A stretch of DNA of 64,000 bases from CAZRHH01 sp964599885. Lineage in GTDB: Bacteria; Chloroflexota; Dehalococcoidia; DSTF01; JACRBR01. The notes beneath the pieces were generated by a model. That model was not told where the DNA came from and searched no databases. It saw only the letters and a list, made by a program, of their open reading frames with translations. The translations under genes and the position numbers were made by a program. Positions 22,337 to 31,010 of this stretch are shown one piece after another (position 1 is the first letter of the stretch; every line of letters starts with the position of its first letter). Where the stretch lies: NCBI GenBank assembly GCA_964599885.1, contig CAZRHH010000007.1, positions 23,083-87,082 on the forward strand. The letters are read 5' to 3'.

Positions 22337-23326
22337 CTACAGCCGAAAGCGCGTGCCGACGCTGTTGAGCAGGAATGCGTCGGGCAGCGCATCGGCGATC
22401 GCGCGGGTGGCTGCGAAGCCGGTGCAGTGTCCGGGCACGATCATCGAAGGCGCGAAGTCACGCAGGGCGTCGATGACGAGCGGGATCGTTGGTTCGAACA
22501 GCGGACCGCCGAGATGGAAGCCGCCGATGACGGCGTGCACGCGCTTCTCGCCGGTGATCGCCTGCGCGTGACGGACGATGTTGACGATGCCGGCGTGCCC
22601 GCAGCCGGTGAGCACGACGAGGCCCTTGTCGCGCACGTTGGCGATCAGCGCCTGGTCGTCGAGGATGAGCGGGTCGGGCGTCCAGTCGCCGTCGCGGTGC
22701 GCCTGGTGGACGGGGAATCCGCGCTCGAACTCGGTCGTGCGCGCGACTTCGCCGGTGATCAGCACCGCGCCATCAAGCAGCAGCGATGGCGCGCGGCCCT
22801 CGACGATCTCGAAGCCGAAGCCCTCGAGCGCGGCGCGGCTGGCGGTCGGCAGCTCGAACGGATCCTGACCCGGTACGGCGATGCGGCGCCGCAGCCAGAA
22901 CTCCGGATGCACGAGCATCGGCAGCCGCGCGGCACCGGCCTGCTTCAGCAGCCCGTTCAGGCCGCCGACGTGGTCGAAGTGGCCGTGGCTCATAACGATC
23001 GCTTCGACGTCGGCGATAGCGATCTGCAGCACGTCGAGGTTGTGCGCGAGTCCGCTGACGCTGAGGCCGGCATCGAACATGACGCGGCGGGTGCGCTGGC
23101 CGCTGGTGATCGCGACGAGCGCCGAGAACCCGTGCTCGCCGACGAGATACGACGGCAGATGCGGGTCGGCGAAGATCGGCGCATCGGCGAGCGCGCCATC
23201 GACGAACGTGGGGCGTTTCGCGCGCTCTTCGCTGCGCAGCAGCAGGTCGCTGCTGTTGTCGATCAGCGTCGTGATCTCGATGCTATCGACGGGTTCGAGG
23301 GGGATCAGCGAGGGCGCTTCAGGCAT
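22337..23326 (-). CDS. Metallo-beta-lactamase-fold hydrolase (RFA-P synthase/DHPMP-cyclase-like group)
   Basis: 329 residues, cytoplasmic, no signal peptide. The dinuclear metal motif HGHFDHVGG is near residue 116; further ligands are in TGCGHAGIVNIVRH (about 243) and GGFHLG near 268, with VPGHCTG close to the C terminus. This layout (SHGHFDH ... GCGHAG ... GGFHL) is that of proteins annotated as 7,8-dihydropterin-6-methyl-4-(beta-D-ribofuranosyl)-aminobenzene-5'-phosphate synthase, a label carried from a methanogen enzyme; the bacterial reaction is unknown. Convergent with rho. Confidence 0.85.
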   Translation of the reverse strand: MPEAPSLIPLEPVDSIEITTLIDNSSDLLLRSEERAKRPTFVDGALADAPIFADPHLPSYLVGEHGFSALVAITSGQRTRRVMFDAGLSVSGLAHNLDVLQIAIADVEAIVMSHGHFDHVGGLNGLLKQAGAARLPMLVHPEFWLRRRIAVPGQDPFELPTASRAALEGFGFEIVEGRAPSLLLDGAVLITGEVARTTEFERGFPVHQAHRDGDWTPDPLILDDQALIANVRDKGLVVLTGCGHAGIVNIVRHAQAITGEKRVHAVIGGFHLGGPLFEPTIPLVIDALRDFAPSMIVPGHCTGFAATRAIADALPDAFLLNSVGTRFRL

Positions 23327-23468
23327 AGAGTGATGCTAACACGCGCGGCAGGCTGGCCAGGCTTGCTTTTCATGCACCGCTACGGCACACGGGGTATGGC
23401 GCGTGGGGCCGTCTGGTGGAATGATCAATGGATGCGGCTGAGCGGAGCGATCAAACAAGGAGGAACAC

Positions 23469-23936
23469 ATGGCCGGAAGAGTGCAGTTTCAGCCCGACGG
23501 CTACCACACCGTCACGCCCTACCTGATGATTGATGGCGCGCAGAAAGCGATCGACTTTTACAAGAAGGCGTTCGGCGCGAAGGAGACGTTCACGATGCCG
23601 GGGCCGGATGGGAAGATCGGGCACGCGGAGTTCATGATCGGCGACTCGGCGATCATGATCAGTGACGGTATGCCGGGCCAGCCGAGCACGGGCGCCGGTT
23701 CTTCGTTCGTGCTGTACTTCGAGGACGCCGACGCGGTGTGGAAGCGGGCGCTGGACGCCGGCGCGAAGGAGAGTCAGCCGTTGGAGAACAAGTTCTATGG
23801 CGACCGCATGGGCAGCCTCACCGATCCGTTCGGCATCGGCTGGTCGATCGCGACGCACATCGAAGATGTATCGCCGGAAGAAATGATGAGCCGCGGGCAG
23901 GCGGAAGCGGAGAAGATGGCGGCCTCGGCACGATGA
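23469..23936 (+). CDS. VOC-family (PhnB-like glyoxalase fold) protein
   Basis: 155 residues with a strong AAGGAGGAA ribosome site ending 5 nt before the ATG. The sequence has the paired beta-alpha-beta-beta-beta modules of the PhnB/YcgI-like group: TVTPYLMIDGAQKAIDFYKKAFG (residues 14-36), IGHAEFMIGDSAIMISDG, then SFVLYFEDADAVWKRALDAG and GDRMGSLTDPFGIGWSIATH. The His/Glu residues in HAEF and the final IATHIED could bind metal. Members include resistance and unknown-function dioxygenase-like proteins; no substrate can be assigned. Confidence 0.88.
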   Translation: MAGRVQFQPDGYHTVTPYLMIDGAQKAIDFYKKAFGAKETFTMPGPDGKIGHAEFMIGDSAIMISDGMPGQPSTGAGSSFVLYFEDADAVWKRALDAGAKESQPLENKFYGDRMGSLTDPFGIGWSIATHIEDVSPEEMMSRGQAEAEKMAASAR

Positions 23937-23974
23937 CGGGGTTGGCGCCGGACTCGGCGACTGGAAGTTAGAAG

Positions 23975-24005
23975 ATGGAGGCTGGATACGAAATCCAGCC
24001 TCCAT
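23975..24005. terminator. 13-bp perfect hairpin from the GGAGGCTGGA repeat family
   Basis: ATGGAGGCTGGAT (23975-23987) pairs perfectly with ATCCAGCCTCCAT (23993-24005) around an ACGAA loop. It lies between the convergent VOC and DUF4349 genes and is followed by only a weak T run, so it may end transcription from both sides. Confidence 0.5.
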
Positions 24006-24038
24006 TGTCGTTCATCCGTCGTTCGTAGGGGCAGCGCG

Positions 24039-25001
24039 CTAGACAGCGGGCGGCGTGCGCTGGTCGCGGCGCATCTGGCGGCGGCCGAGGTAGAGGCCGA
24101 GCGCGGCGAGCGGGAGCAGCCACCACGAGAACGCGGCGATCGCCAGCGCCACCGTCGCGATGCCGACGAGCACGACCAACGACGCTTCGAACGCTTCCTG
24201 CGCAACTTCGAGCGGGTTGCCGGCGCCGGACTTCTCGCTGACGCCGGCGATCGGCGGATCGAGATGTACGGTGATCGTCGCGAGGTCCGTCTGGTTGGCG
24301 AGCAGGCCGATGCGGCCCTGCACCTGCTCGATCTCGGCGCGTGTGGCGTTGAGACGATCCTGCACGAGCAGCACCTCGTTGAGGTCGACGGCGCGCGCGA
24401 GGAAGCCGATGTACTGCTGTTCGGTCGCCTGCAGGTTCCGCAGCCGCGACTCGAGATCGGTGAATTCCGCCGTCACCTCAGTGGTGCCGACTTGCTCGGA
24501 CTGCACTTCGCCGAGTTGCCGCAACTGCCGCAGCGCGTCTTCGTAGCGCTCGCCGGGCACGCGGATCGTCACCGACGCCCGCTGCTTGTCGTCGCCGACG
24601 TTGCCGAACGACGAACTCGCGACGAAGCCGCCGGCGCCCGTCGCGATGTTCGCGACGTCTTCGAAGTTCCGCGACACCGCCTCAGACTCAATGTTGATCG
24701 TCGCCGTACGGATGATCTTGCGGTCGAGCATCCCGGCGAGCGATGCGCCACCTGCGCCGCCGCTCGTTTCGCCCTCGACGCGGCCGCTGTCCGGCGCGAG
24801 GGAGCCGGTCGCTTCATCGACATCTCCACCATTGTTGGCGCTGCCGTCGACGGCGGGCGGGAAGCCGGCATTCTGGGATTGGCCCTCCCGCGGCTCGCTG
24901 CTCACGTCGTCGTCGGCGCCGCTGCAGGCAACCGCGAGTACGGTCATCACCGCGAGCACTGCTGCCAGGACCCAGCGTGTGTTTGGGATTGTTCGTCTCA
25001 T
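24039..25001 (-). CDS. DUF4349 lipoprotein
   Basis: 320 residues from the ATG at 25001, with AAGGAGGG directly upstream. A lipoprotein signal (VLAAVLAVMTVLAVAC, acylated Cys near 24) is followed by a disordered acidic/Gly region to about 90. The DUF4349 core (KIIRTATINIESEAVSRNFEDV ... VTIRVPGERYEDALRQLRQLG) follows, then a coiled coil (about 180-230, LESRLRNLQATEQQYIGFL and RLNATRAEIEQVQGRIGLL) and a C-terminal transmembrane helix (about 275-305) with a basic tail. Thus it is tethered at both ends, outside the membrane. Function of the family is unknown. Confidence 0.9.
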   Translation of the reverse strand: MRRTIPNTRWVLAAVLAVMTVLAVACSGADDDVSSEPREGQSQNAGFPPAVDGSANNGGDVDEATGSLAPDSGRVEGETSGGAGGASLAGMLDRKIIRTATINIESEAVSRNFEDVANIATGAGGFVASSSFGNVGDDKQRASVTIRVPGERYEDALRQLRQLGEVQSEQVGTTEVTAEFTDLESRLRNLQATEQQYIGFLARAVDLNEVLLVQDRLNATRAEIEQVQGRIGLLANQTDLATITVHLDPPIAGVSEKSGAGNPLEVAQEAFEASLVVLVGIATVALAIAAFSWWLLPLAALGLYLGRRQMRRDQRTPPAV

Positions 25002-25075
25002 CGTGCCCTCCTTGCCCGCCACGTCAGCGGGATGCCAGTCAGACGCTCGGGTCGGCGGAAAGGTTCCGCGGAGGG

Positions 25076-25370
25076 CAGGAAGCGGGAGGCGGGAAGCGGG
25101 AGGTGGGAGGCGGGTGGCGGGTGGCGGGTGGCGTGAGGATGGGAGGTCGGAGGCTGAGGCAGCGGTGTGGTTAGCGCGTTGGTGCGCTGGCGGCGGGCGG
25201 ATGTGTTGGCGGGCCAGAGTGACACGGGCTGAAAGCCCGTGCCACGCGCGAGAGGCGGGAGGCGGGAAGCGGGAAGCGGGAGACGGGACGTGGGAAGCGG
25301 GAGACGGGACGTGGGGAGGCTGGAGGCGCGGGAGGCGGGAGGCGGGACGGGGGGCGGTTAGTTCGACGTA
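25076..25370. repeat. Purine-rich GGGAGGCGGGAAGC simple-sequence region
   Basis: Long runs of GGGAAGCGGGAGGTGGGAGGCGGG-like units, interrupted by the family B hairpin at 25223-25245. The gap 25002-25478 between the lipoprotein and murA holds no gene. A weak -10 (TTATCC, about 25464) may serve murA. Confidence 0.8.
25223..25245 (-). repeat. REP-like hairpin, family B (5'-GTGG end)
   Basis: CACGGGCT-gaa-AGCCCGTG followed by CCAC, inside the purine-rich tract; identical core to 3359-3381. Confidence 0.75.
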
Positions 25371-25478
25371 TCGCTGCGGGTATGGTTCCGTTCTCGGTGC
25401 AACGTACATGCATCGGCCCGGCTATGTACGCGCATCCGTCACGCATGTCATCGGCGCATCCGCGTTATCCTGCGGGCG

Positions 25479-26741
25479 ATGTCAACGAACGACAGTTACC
25501 GGATCACTGGCGGCCACCGGCTCAGCGGGCGCGTGCGCATTAGCGGCTCGAAGAACGGCGCCGACTACGTGATGGCGGCGGCGCTGCTGACGGCGGGCGA
25601 TGTCGTGCTGCACAACGTACCGGACATCGGCGACGTGCAGCAGATGGCGGAGATCCTCGAACACCTGGGCGCAACGATCGAGCGGCCGCAGCCCGGCACG
25701 CTGCGGATCAACTGCGCCAACGTCACGGACTACGAGGCGCCCGTGCGGCTTGCGGCGCAATTGCGCGCCGGCTTTCTCGTCATGGGGTCGCTGATCGCGC
25801 GGCTCGGTAAGGCGGCGTGTCCGCCACCGGGCGGCGACGTGATCGGCATCCGGCCACTCGATGTGCATCTCTCCGGCTTTCGCACGCTCGGCGCGACGGT
25901 CGAGCGCAAGGGCGAGCGGTTCGTCGCGACGGCGAACGGCCGGTTGCGCGGCGCGCGCGTCGTCCTCGACTATCCGAGCGTGATGGGCACGCTGAACGTG
26001 ATGCTCGCGGCGACGACGGCCGATGGCGCGACGACGATCGTCAACGCGGCCAGCGAGCCGGAGATCGCCAGCTTGGCGTTGATGCTGAACGACATGGGCG
26101 CGCAGATCAGCGGCGCCGGCACGCAGACGGTGCAGATCGAAGGCGTGCGCGAACTCTCAGGCGCGGAGCATCGCATCATCCCCGACCGGCTCGAAGCGGG
26201 CACGTTCGCGCTGGCGGCGGCGATCACCGGCGGCGATATCGAACTTGAGGAGGCGGTGCCGGAGCATCTGGACGCGCTGATCTGGAAGATGCGCGAGGCG
26301 GGTGTTGACATCGAACCGACGGACGCGGGCATGCGGGTGCGCGGGAGCGGCGACTATCGCGCGGTCGGGGCGCAGGCGGTGCCGTATCCCGGGCTGGCGA
26401 CGGACTTGCACCCGCCAGTCGCGGCGTTTCTGACGCAGGCGAAGGGCGTCAGTACGATCAACGAGCGGGTGTTCGACAACCGCATGGCCTACATCGGCGA
26501 ACTGCGCAAGATGGGCGCCGACGTTATCACTGCCGGTCAGACGGCGATTATCAGCGGCCCGACGGCGCTTTCGGCAGCGAACGTGAAGGCGCTTGACGTG
26601 CGTGCCGGCACAGCTTGCGTCCTTGCGGCACTCGTAGCTGACGGCACGACAGAAATTTCCGATATCGCGCATATCGACCGTGCACACGAGCGGCTTCATG
26701 ATAAACTAGCCGCGCTCGGCGCCCGGATCGAGCGAACATAA
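25479..26741 (+). CDS. murA: UDP-N-acetylglucosamine 1-carboxyvinyltransferase with active-site Cys replaced by Asp
   Basis: Transfers enolpyruvate from PEP to UDP-GlcNAc, the first committed step of peptidoglycan synthesis. 420 residues. The PEP-binding Lys-Asn is in ISGSKNGAD (Lys25-Asn26), and the active-site loop reads PPPGGDVIGIRPLDVH. The residue equivalent to Cys115 of E. coli MurA (GGCxIGxRPVDxH) is Asp120 (GAC codon). Later motifs RIIPDRLEAGTFALAAAITG and VFDNRMAYIGELRKMGADV are typical. Enzymes with Asp here, as in mycobacteria and chlamydiae, are active but not alkylated by fosfomycin. mreB follows 137 bp later, consistent with an envelope theme. Confidence 0.93.
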   Translation: MSTNDSYRITGGHRLSGRVRISGSKNGADYVMAAALLTAGDVVLHNVPDIGDVQQMAEILEHLGATIERPQPGTLRINCANVTDYEAPVRLAAQLRAGFLVMGSLIARLGKAACPPPGGDVIGIRPLDVHLSGFRTLGATVERKGERFVATANGRLRGARVVLDYPSVMGTLNVMLAATTADGATTIVNAASEPEIASLALMLNDMGAQISGAGTQTVQIEGVRELSGAEHRIIPDRLEAGTFALAAAITGGDIELEEAVPEHLDALIWKMREAGVDIEPTDAGMRVRGSGDYRAVGAQAVPYPGLATDLHPPVAAFLTQAKGVSTINERVFDNRMAYIGELRKMGADVITAGQTAIISGPTALSAANVKALDVRAGTACVLAALVADGTTEISDIAHIDRAHERLHDKLAALGARIERT

Positions 26742-26794
26742 CTCGACGTTCGGAGTTTCCAGGGATATCGCGTGCGGCTCCCCCGCGGTGCGCC

Positions 26795-26817
26795 GGCGCA
26801 GCACGCTGTGCCGCTAC
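26795..26817 (-). repeat. REP-like hairpin, family D (5'-GTAG end)
   Basis: GGCgCAGC-ac-GCTGtGCC followed by CGCTAC, between murA and mreB. Near-identical to 4989-5012 with one mismatch in the stem. Confidence 0.7.
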
Positions 26818-26878
26818 ATGCGCCGTATGCGGGGGATTGCTGTTCGTGGGACGCATGGGGTTTCAAGGGGGAGGGTAG

Positions 26879-27910
26879 ATGCTTCCGAAGCGGATTGGGG
26901 TCGACCTCGGCACGGCTAACGTGCTGGTGTACGTGAAGGGACGCGGCATCGTCATCAACGAGCCGTCTGTCGTGGCGCTTGCGAATCGCGACAACACGGT
27001 CGTTGCCGTCGGCCGCGAAGCGCAAGAGATGATGGGCCGCGTGCCCGGCAGCATCTCGGTGATCCGGCCGATGCGCGACGGCGTCATCGCCGACTATCTG
27101 ATCACCGAGGCGATGCTGCGCTATTTCATCCAAAAGGTGATCGGGCGCTTCAACCTGATCAAGCCGGAGATCATGGTGTGCATCCCGGCCGGCGTGACGA
27201 GCGTGGAGCAGCGCGCCGTGCGTGACGCAGCCGAACAGGCGGGCGGACGGCGCCCGGTGCATCTCGTGCCGGAACCGCTGGCGGCGGCGATCGGCGCGCG
27301 CATTCCGATCAACGCGCCGAGCGGCAATATGGTGCTGGACATCGGCGGCGGCCGCACCGAGGCGGCGGTGATCTCGATGTACGGGATCGTCGTCAGCGAG
27401 AGCGTGCGCGTCGCGGGCGACCGGCTCGACGACGCGATCATCGCGTACGTGAAGCGGCGCTACAACCTGATGATCGGCGAGCGCACGGCGGAGGAGATGA
27501 AGATCGGCATCGGCGCCGCGGTGCCGCTCGACGAAGATTTGAAGATGGACGTCCGCGGCCGCGATCAGATCAGCGGCCTCCCGAAAACCGTCACCGTCAC
27601 CTCAAGTGACGTCACGGCTGCGATCCAGGATTGCCTGGCGACGATCGTCTCGGTCGCGCGCACGGTACTCGAACGCACGCCGCCGGAGCTGGCGTCGGAC
27701 GTCATCGACCGCGGCATCGTGCTGACGGGCGGTGGCGCGATGCTGCGACACCTCGACATCCTGCTGACGCAGGAGACTGGCATCCCGTGCCAGATCGCCG
27801 AGAACCCGCTCGATTGCGTGGCGATCGGCTCGGGCGTCGCGCTGGAGTATTTGGACGTGATCAAGCGAAGCCTGCCGACGGAAGAGGAGACGCTGGTCGC
27901 GAGCTACTGA
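26879..27910 (+). CDS. mreB: MreB/Mbl-type bacterial actin
   Basis: Forms membrane-associated filaments that organise cell-wall elongation. 343 residues with GGGGGAGGG upstream. Actin-fold nucleotide motifs: phosphate-1 DLGTANVLVYV (residues 9-19), connect-1 near VIRPMRDGVIADY, phosphate-2 DIGGGRTEAAVIS (about 155-167), adenosine motif TGGGAMLRHLD (about 282-292). The N-terminal membrane-binding segment is minimal (MLPKRIG). No mreC, mreD, rodA or pbp2 accompanies it, unlike the usual mre operon, although a RodZ-like gene lies at 40599. Confidence 0.92.
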   Translation: MLPKRIGVDLGTANVLVYVKGRGIVINEPSVVALANRDNTVVAVGREAQEMMGRVPGSISVIRPMRDGVIADYLITEAMLRYFIQKVIGRFNLIKPEIMVCIPAGVTSVEQRAVRDAAEQAGGRRPVHLVPEPLAAAIGARIPINAPSGNMVLDIGGGRTEAAVISMYGIVVSESVRVAGDRLDDAIIAYVKRRYNLMIGERTAEEMKIGIGAAVPLDEDLKMDVRGRDQISGLPKTVTVTSSDVTAAIQDCLATIVSVARTVLERTPPELASDVIDRGIVLTGGGAMLRHLDILLTQETGIPCQIAENPLDCVAIGSGVALEYLDVIKRSLPTEEETLVASY

Positions 27911-27924
27911 TCGCTAGGGGTGGA

Positions 27925-28135
27925 GGCTCGCGATACCGGGGCGGACACATAGGTCCGCCCCTACTGTTGCGTTGCGTGCGGCGTTGAGCGAATGCGGCAC
28001 GCGCGTTGCTTGGGCACGGCATCTAGCGCTATGCCGTCGATGAAGCGCACTTAGTTGGTCGCATCGGCTCGCGATACCGGGGCGGACACATAGGTCCGCC
28101 CCTACTGTTGCGTTGCGTGCGGCGTTGAGCGAATG
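27925..28135. repeat. Directly repeated 70-bp block carrying a family A palindrome (period 141 bp)
   Basis: 27925-27994 and 28066-28135 are identical as far as I can see. Each contains the GGGGCGGAC...GTCCGCCCC palindrome (27938-27964 and 28079-28105) followed by CTAC, then TGTTGCGTTGCGTGCGGCG. A degraded CTGAAGCTCC hairpin follows at about 28137-28153. They fill the gap 27911-28207 between mreB and scpA. Confidence 0.85.
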
Positions 28136-28207
28136 GCTGAAGCTCCTCCGCTACGAGGGCGGGCGTACTTGATATCGCTCGCTGTTCTCTGTTCTGAGCG
28201 CCACCGT

Positions 28208-28990
28208 CTAGTCGTCGAACTCGGACGAGACTTCGACATCGGCTGTCGCGTCGGCGTCTTCGGATGGAACGAGGACGATGTCGGCGAAGGCGGCGTCTTG
28301 CATCGCTTCGAGGACACGCGACTTGATCAGTTCGAGCACAGCCATGAAGGAGACGATGATCTCCATGCGCGTGCGGCAGGCATCGACGACGGCGCGAAAG
28401 CTGACGCTGCCTTCGGCGGCGAGCATCTCGCGCATCATCGACACTTTTTCACGCACGGTGAACTTGTGCGGATGAATGACCGGCATGTCCTCGACGTCTT
28501 CGGGGACGCGGCTGAGCGCCGTTTCGACCATCGTGCGCAGGATGTCGAGCGTGACGCCGTCGAGGCCGGATGGCGGCGGCATGTCGGGCGGCGCGGCGAT
28601 GCGCGGGTAGGAGTGCAGGCCGGCAACCTCGATGTCGCGGAGGTTTCCGGCCGCTTCCTTGAAGAGCTTGTACTCGAGCAGTTGGCGCGTGAGTTCCTCG
28701 CCGATGTCTTCTTCGGCATCGTCGATGCGCGCTTCGGCCGGTGGCCGCGGGAGCAGCGCGCGCGACTTCAGCAGCAGCAGCCGGGCGCCGATGGAGATGA
28801 AGTCCGCGAGCGCGTCGAGGTTGAGCTGCTCGGGTTCGTGCAGCATCTGCATGTACTGGTCGGCGACGGCGACGAGCGCGATGCTCGTGATGTCGAGTTC
28901 TTCGCGCTCGATGAGGTGGAGCAGCAGATCGAGCGGGCCGTTGAAGAACGGCAGCGCGAGCTGGATGGCGTCGGTCTGCTGCGTTGTCAT
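28208..28990 (-). CDS. scpA: Segregation and condensation protein A
   Basis: Kleisin subunit of the Smc-ScpAB condensin complex. 260 residues from MTTQQTDAIQ. The N-terminal Smc-neck-binding segment is FNGPLDLLLHLIEREELDITSI (residues 13-34), followed by LADFISIGARLLLLKSRALL, a variable acidic middle, and the C-terminal winged-helix region (REKVSMMREMLAAEG ... IVSFMAVLELIKSR). Usually adjacent to scpB; here scpB lies 10 kb away on the other strand (38314-38934), an arrangement seen in some genomes. The acidic tail VSSEFDD ends at the repeat-rich gap. Confidence 0.92.
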   Translation of the reverse strand: MTTQQTDAIQLALPFFNGPLDLLLHLIEREELDITSIALVAVADQYMQMLHEPEQLNLDALADFISIGARLLLLKSRALLPRPPAEARIDDAEEDIGEELTRQLLEYKLFKEAAGNLRDIEVAGLHSYPRIAAPPDMPPPSGLDGVTLDILRTMVETALSRVPEDVEDMPVIHPHKFTVREKVSMMREMLAAEGSVSFRAVVDACRTRMEIIVSFMAVLELIKSRVLEAMQDAAFADIVLVPSEDADATADVEVSSEFDD

Positions 28991-29024
28991 CGGCACGATG
29001 ATAGCAGGAGTTCGGTGCCACGGT

Positions 29025-29064
29025 TCACCGCAAAGGCGCAAAGGACGCGGAGGAACGCAAAGGT
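29025..29064. repeat. CAAAGG-type variant of the dispersed CACAGAGG repeat
   Basis: GGTTCACCGCAAAGGCGCAAAGGACGC-like sequence just upstream of scpA; its reverse complement style occurs at about 16042-16084. The surrounding 29065-29190 holds no gene I can support. Confidence 0.75.
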
Positions 29065-29190
29065 TTTCCTTTTATCCACGGATGTCGCAGATTGCGCCAA
29101 TGGGGTGGGTGGGCGCAGACGGGGCTCTAAGCAGAGGCGCGGAGGTTTCGGCAATCATCGGTTGACTCACTAGCCGCGCCAGCGAGCGAG

Positions 29191-29478
29191 TTAACCCGGA
29201 GCGTCTTGGCCCGGAGCAAGGAAATTGTCGTATTTCCCGCATGCCGTGTCGCGCAGGAATTCCAACGGTCGTCTCTGTTGGATGATGTCTAAGACCTCAT
29301 CGAACTCGATGTCAGGCTCAGGAGTTGGCTCTGAGGCTATCGCTGTCTCATAGTACGAGCTCAGGAACTCGCACCCGCTTGGTTCGTCATTGCCGGTGAG
29401 CGCTTGGACAGCGAGCGTTCCAGTCACGCCAATGGCGATCAAAACGACCGCTACACCGATAACCGCAATTATCCTCAT
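29191..29478 (-). CDS. Hypothetical single-pass exported protein
   Basis: 95 residues. MRIIAVIGVAVVLIAIGVTG makes an N-terminal membrane helix or uncleaved signal (1-28), followed by an exported domain with two Cys (SGCEF and DTACGKY) that could form a disulphide, an acidic EPTPEPDIEFDEV stretch and a short helix (VLDIIQQRRPLEFL). The coding region is more AT-rich than its neighbours. I do not recognise a family. It lies downstream of, and on the same strand as, the ECF/DUF5667 pair but 90 bp away. Confidence 0.55.
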   Translation of the reverse strand: MRIIAVIGVAVVLIAIGVTGTLAVQALTGNDEPSGCEFLSSYYETAIASEPTPEPDIEFDEVLDIIQQRRPLEFLRDTACGKYDNFLAPGQDAPG

Positions 29479-29570
29479 CAGCGCAGTATATGGAAGGGCC
29501 AGATTTCGGCCGCGTCGCTTTCTGTGCCACCTTGCTTACGGTGCGCCGCGACAGCACTTCGCGCGGGGCG

Positions 29571-31010
29571 CTACTGGGCGGACGCCGTGGGCGTCGCCGT
29601 GCGAGGCGCCGGTGTGGGCGTCGGTTCGGGCGTGATGACGATGTTGTCGAGCACGAACAGTGGCACGTCGACGGCGTTGCCGTAGAGGCGCTGCAACACT
29701 GCCCGGTCCGCGACGAACACCTGTCCACCGCGCGTCTCGCGCATGATGATCTCGTCGAAGACGCCGTTGATGGCGATGAACCAGTACATATCGCCGTTGC
29801 GCGGATTGATCGTGATCAGCGACGTGTTCTCGGTGTTGGCCAGGCGGATAAGCCGCGGCGCCGCGACCGGGCCATCGTTGACGTCGAGTCCGGCGATACG
29901 CCAGCCGTCCGCTTCGGAGGGGATGAGCGTCGTGAAACGATCGACGGCGAGCCGCACCCAGGAGACGCCGTTCGCGACATCTACGGGCTCCGGGTCGACG
30001 ACGAGGTTCGTCCGCGCGGGCGTCGGCGAGACAGTCGGTGATGCCGCGGGCGTCCCGCCTTCGGCCGTCGCCGATGCATCGGACGTCTCGGTCGGCTCGG
30101 GCGTGGCGGTCTCGGTGACGAGGCTGGACAGCGGGATATCGGGCGTGATCACGGCCGGCGCCGGCTTGTTGACGCGCGCGACGGCGGCGATGACAGAGCC
30201 CTGCTCCGCCTGGGCGATCGCGGCCTGTAGCTGCGGCTGCGCCTCGGGCGCGACCTGCGGCGCCGCTTCGGCGAGCACTTCTTGCTGCTTTTCGGTGACG
30301 GCGCGCAGGCGCTGCAAGTCGCCGTCATCGAGTTCGTTGTTCTCGGCGGCGGCGACGAGCGGCGCGGTCTGATCGCTGAGGCGATCGATCACGCCCGGGC
30401 CGATGATGCGGCCGCGCGCGGTCATCTGTTCGATTTCGTTGGAGCGCTCGGCGACGATGTCGATACGGATGTTGCGCTTCGCGTCCTCGCTGAACGCGAG
30501 AGCGAGCCGCACGCGCTCCGTCTGTAGCTTCACGCCGTAGAGTGAATCGCCCGGGATCGAATCGCTCGCCTCGGCGACGGTGTATGTGGACGCGCCGAGC
30601 ATCATCACGACGGCGGCGCCGGCGCTGGCCAGCGCGCGAAACGGCGTGCCGAACACGGGGAACCCGCGGCGCTGCGGTGCGCGCTCGCCGAGCTTCATGC
30701 GCTGCGCCGCCATGAGGAACTTGACGCGCGCCGAGGCGAAGAACGTCAGCGACGGTTCGGTGTCGAACGCCTCTTGCAGCCGCTGACCCGACGCGACGAG
30801 GAAGCGCTCGCGCGCGTCGGCGGCGAACTCTTCGCGCGGCGCGACGGCATACGACTGCGACAGCGCCATCGCGGCGAGCAGGTGGGGGCGCAGCTCGGCG
30901 GCGTGCTCCGGATGGCGCCGGAGGCACTCATCGATGTCCCAGCGTCCGCTTGTGAGAGCGTCGAGGCATTCGCTCAGCCGTGTTTCACGTTCTCGAGATG
31001 CGTTCTTCAT
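29571..31010 (-). CDS. DUF5667-type membrane protein partnered with an ECF sigma factor
   Basis: 479 residues. The N-terminal cytoplasmic region (about 1-125) includes LSECLDALTSGRWDIDECLRRHPEHAAELRPHLL, a short motif common in proteins next to Chloroflexota ECF sigma genes and probably sigma-binding. One transmembrane helix (about 131-150, FRALASAGAAVVMMLGAS) follows, then the DUF5667 segment (DSIPGDSLYGVKLQTERVRLALAFS, about 155-180), a helical exported region, a Thr-Pro linker and a C-terminal domain with VSWVRLAVDRFTTLIPSEADGW. The ATG overlaps the sigma gene stop by 4 nt (31007-31010). Likely its anti-sigma factor or sensor; this is inference. Confidence 0.8.
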   Translation of the reverse strand: MKNASRERETRLSECLDALTSGRWDIDECLRRHPEHAAELRPHLLAAMALSQSYAVAPREEFAADARERFLVASGQRLQEAFDTEPSLTFFASARVKFLMAAQRMKLGERAPQRRGFPVFGTPFRALASAGAAVVMMLGASTYTVAEASDSIPGDSLYGVKLQTERVRLALAFSEDAKRNIRIDIVAERSNEIEQMTARGRIIGPGVIDRLSDQTAPLVAAAENNELDDGDLQRLRAVTEKQQEVLAEAAPQVAPEAQPQLQAAIAQAEQGSVIAAVARVNKPAPAVITPDIPLSSLVTETATPEPTETSDASATAEGGTPAASPTVSPTPARTNLVVDPEPVDVANGVSWVRLAVDRFTTLIPSEADGWRIAGLDVNDGPVAAPRLIRLANTENTSLITINPRNGDMYWFIAINGVFDEIIMRETRGGQVFVADRAVLQRLYGNAVDVPLFVLDNIVITPEPTPTPAPRTATPTASAQ

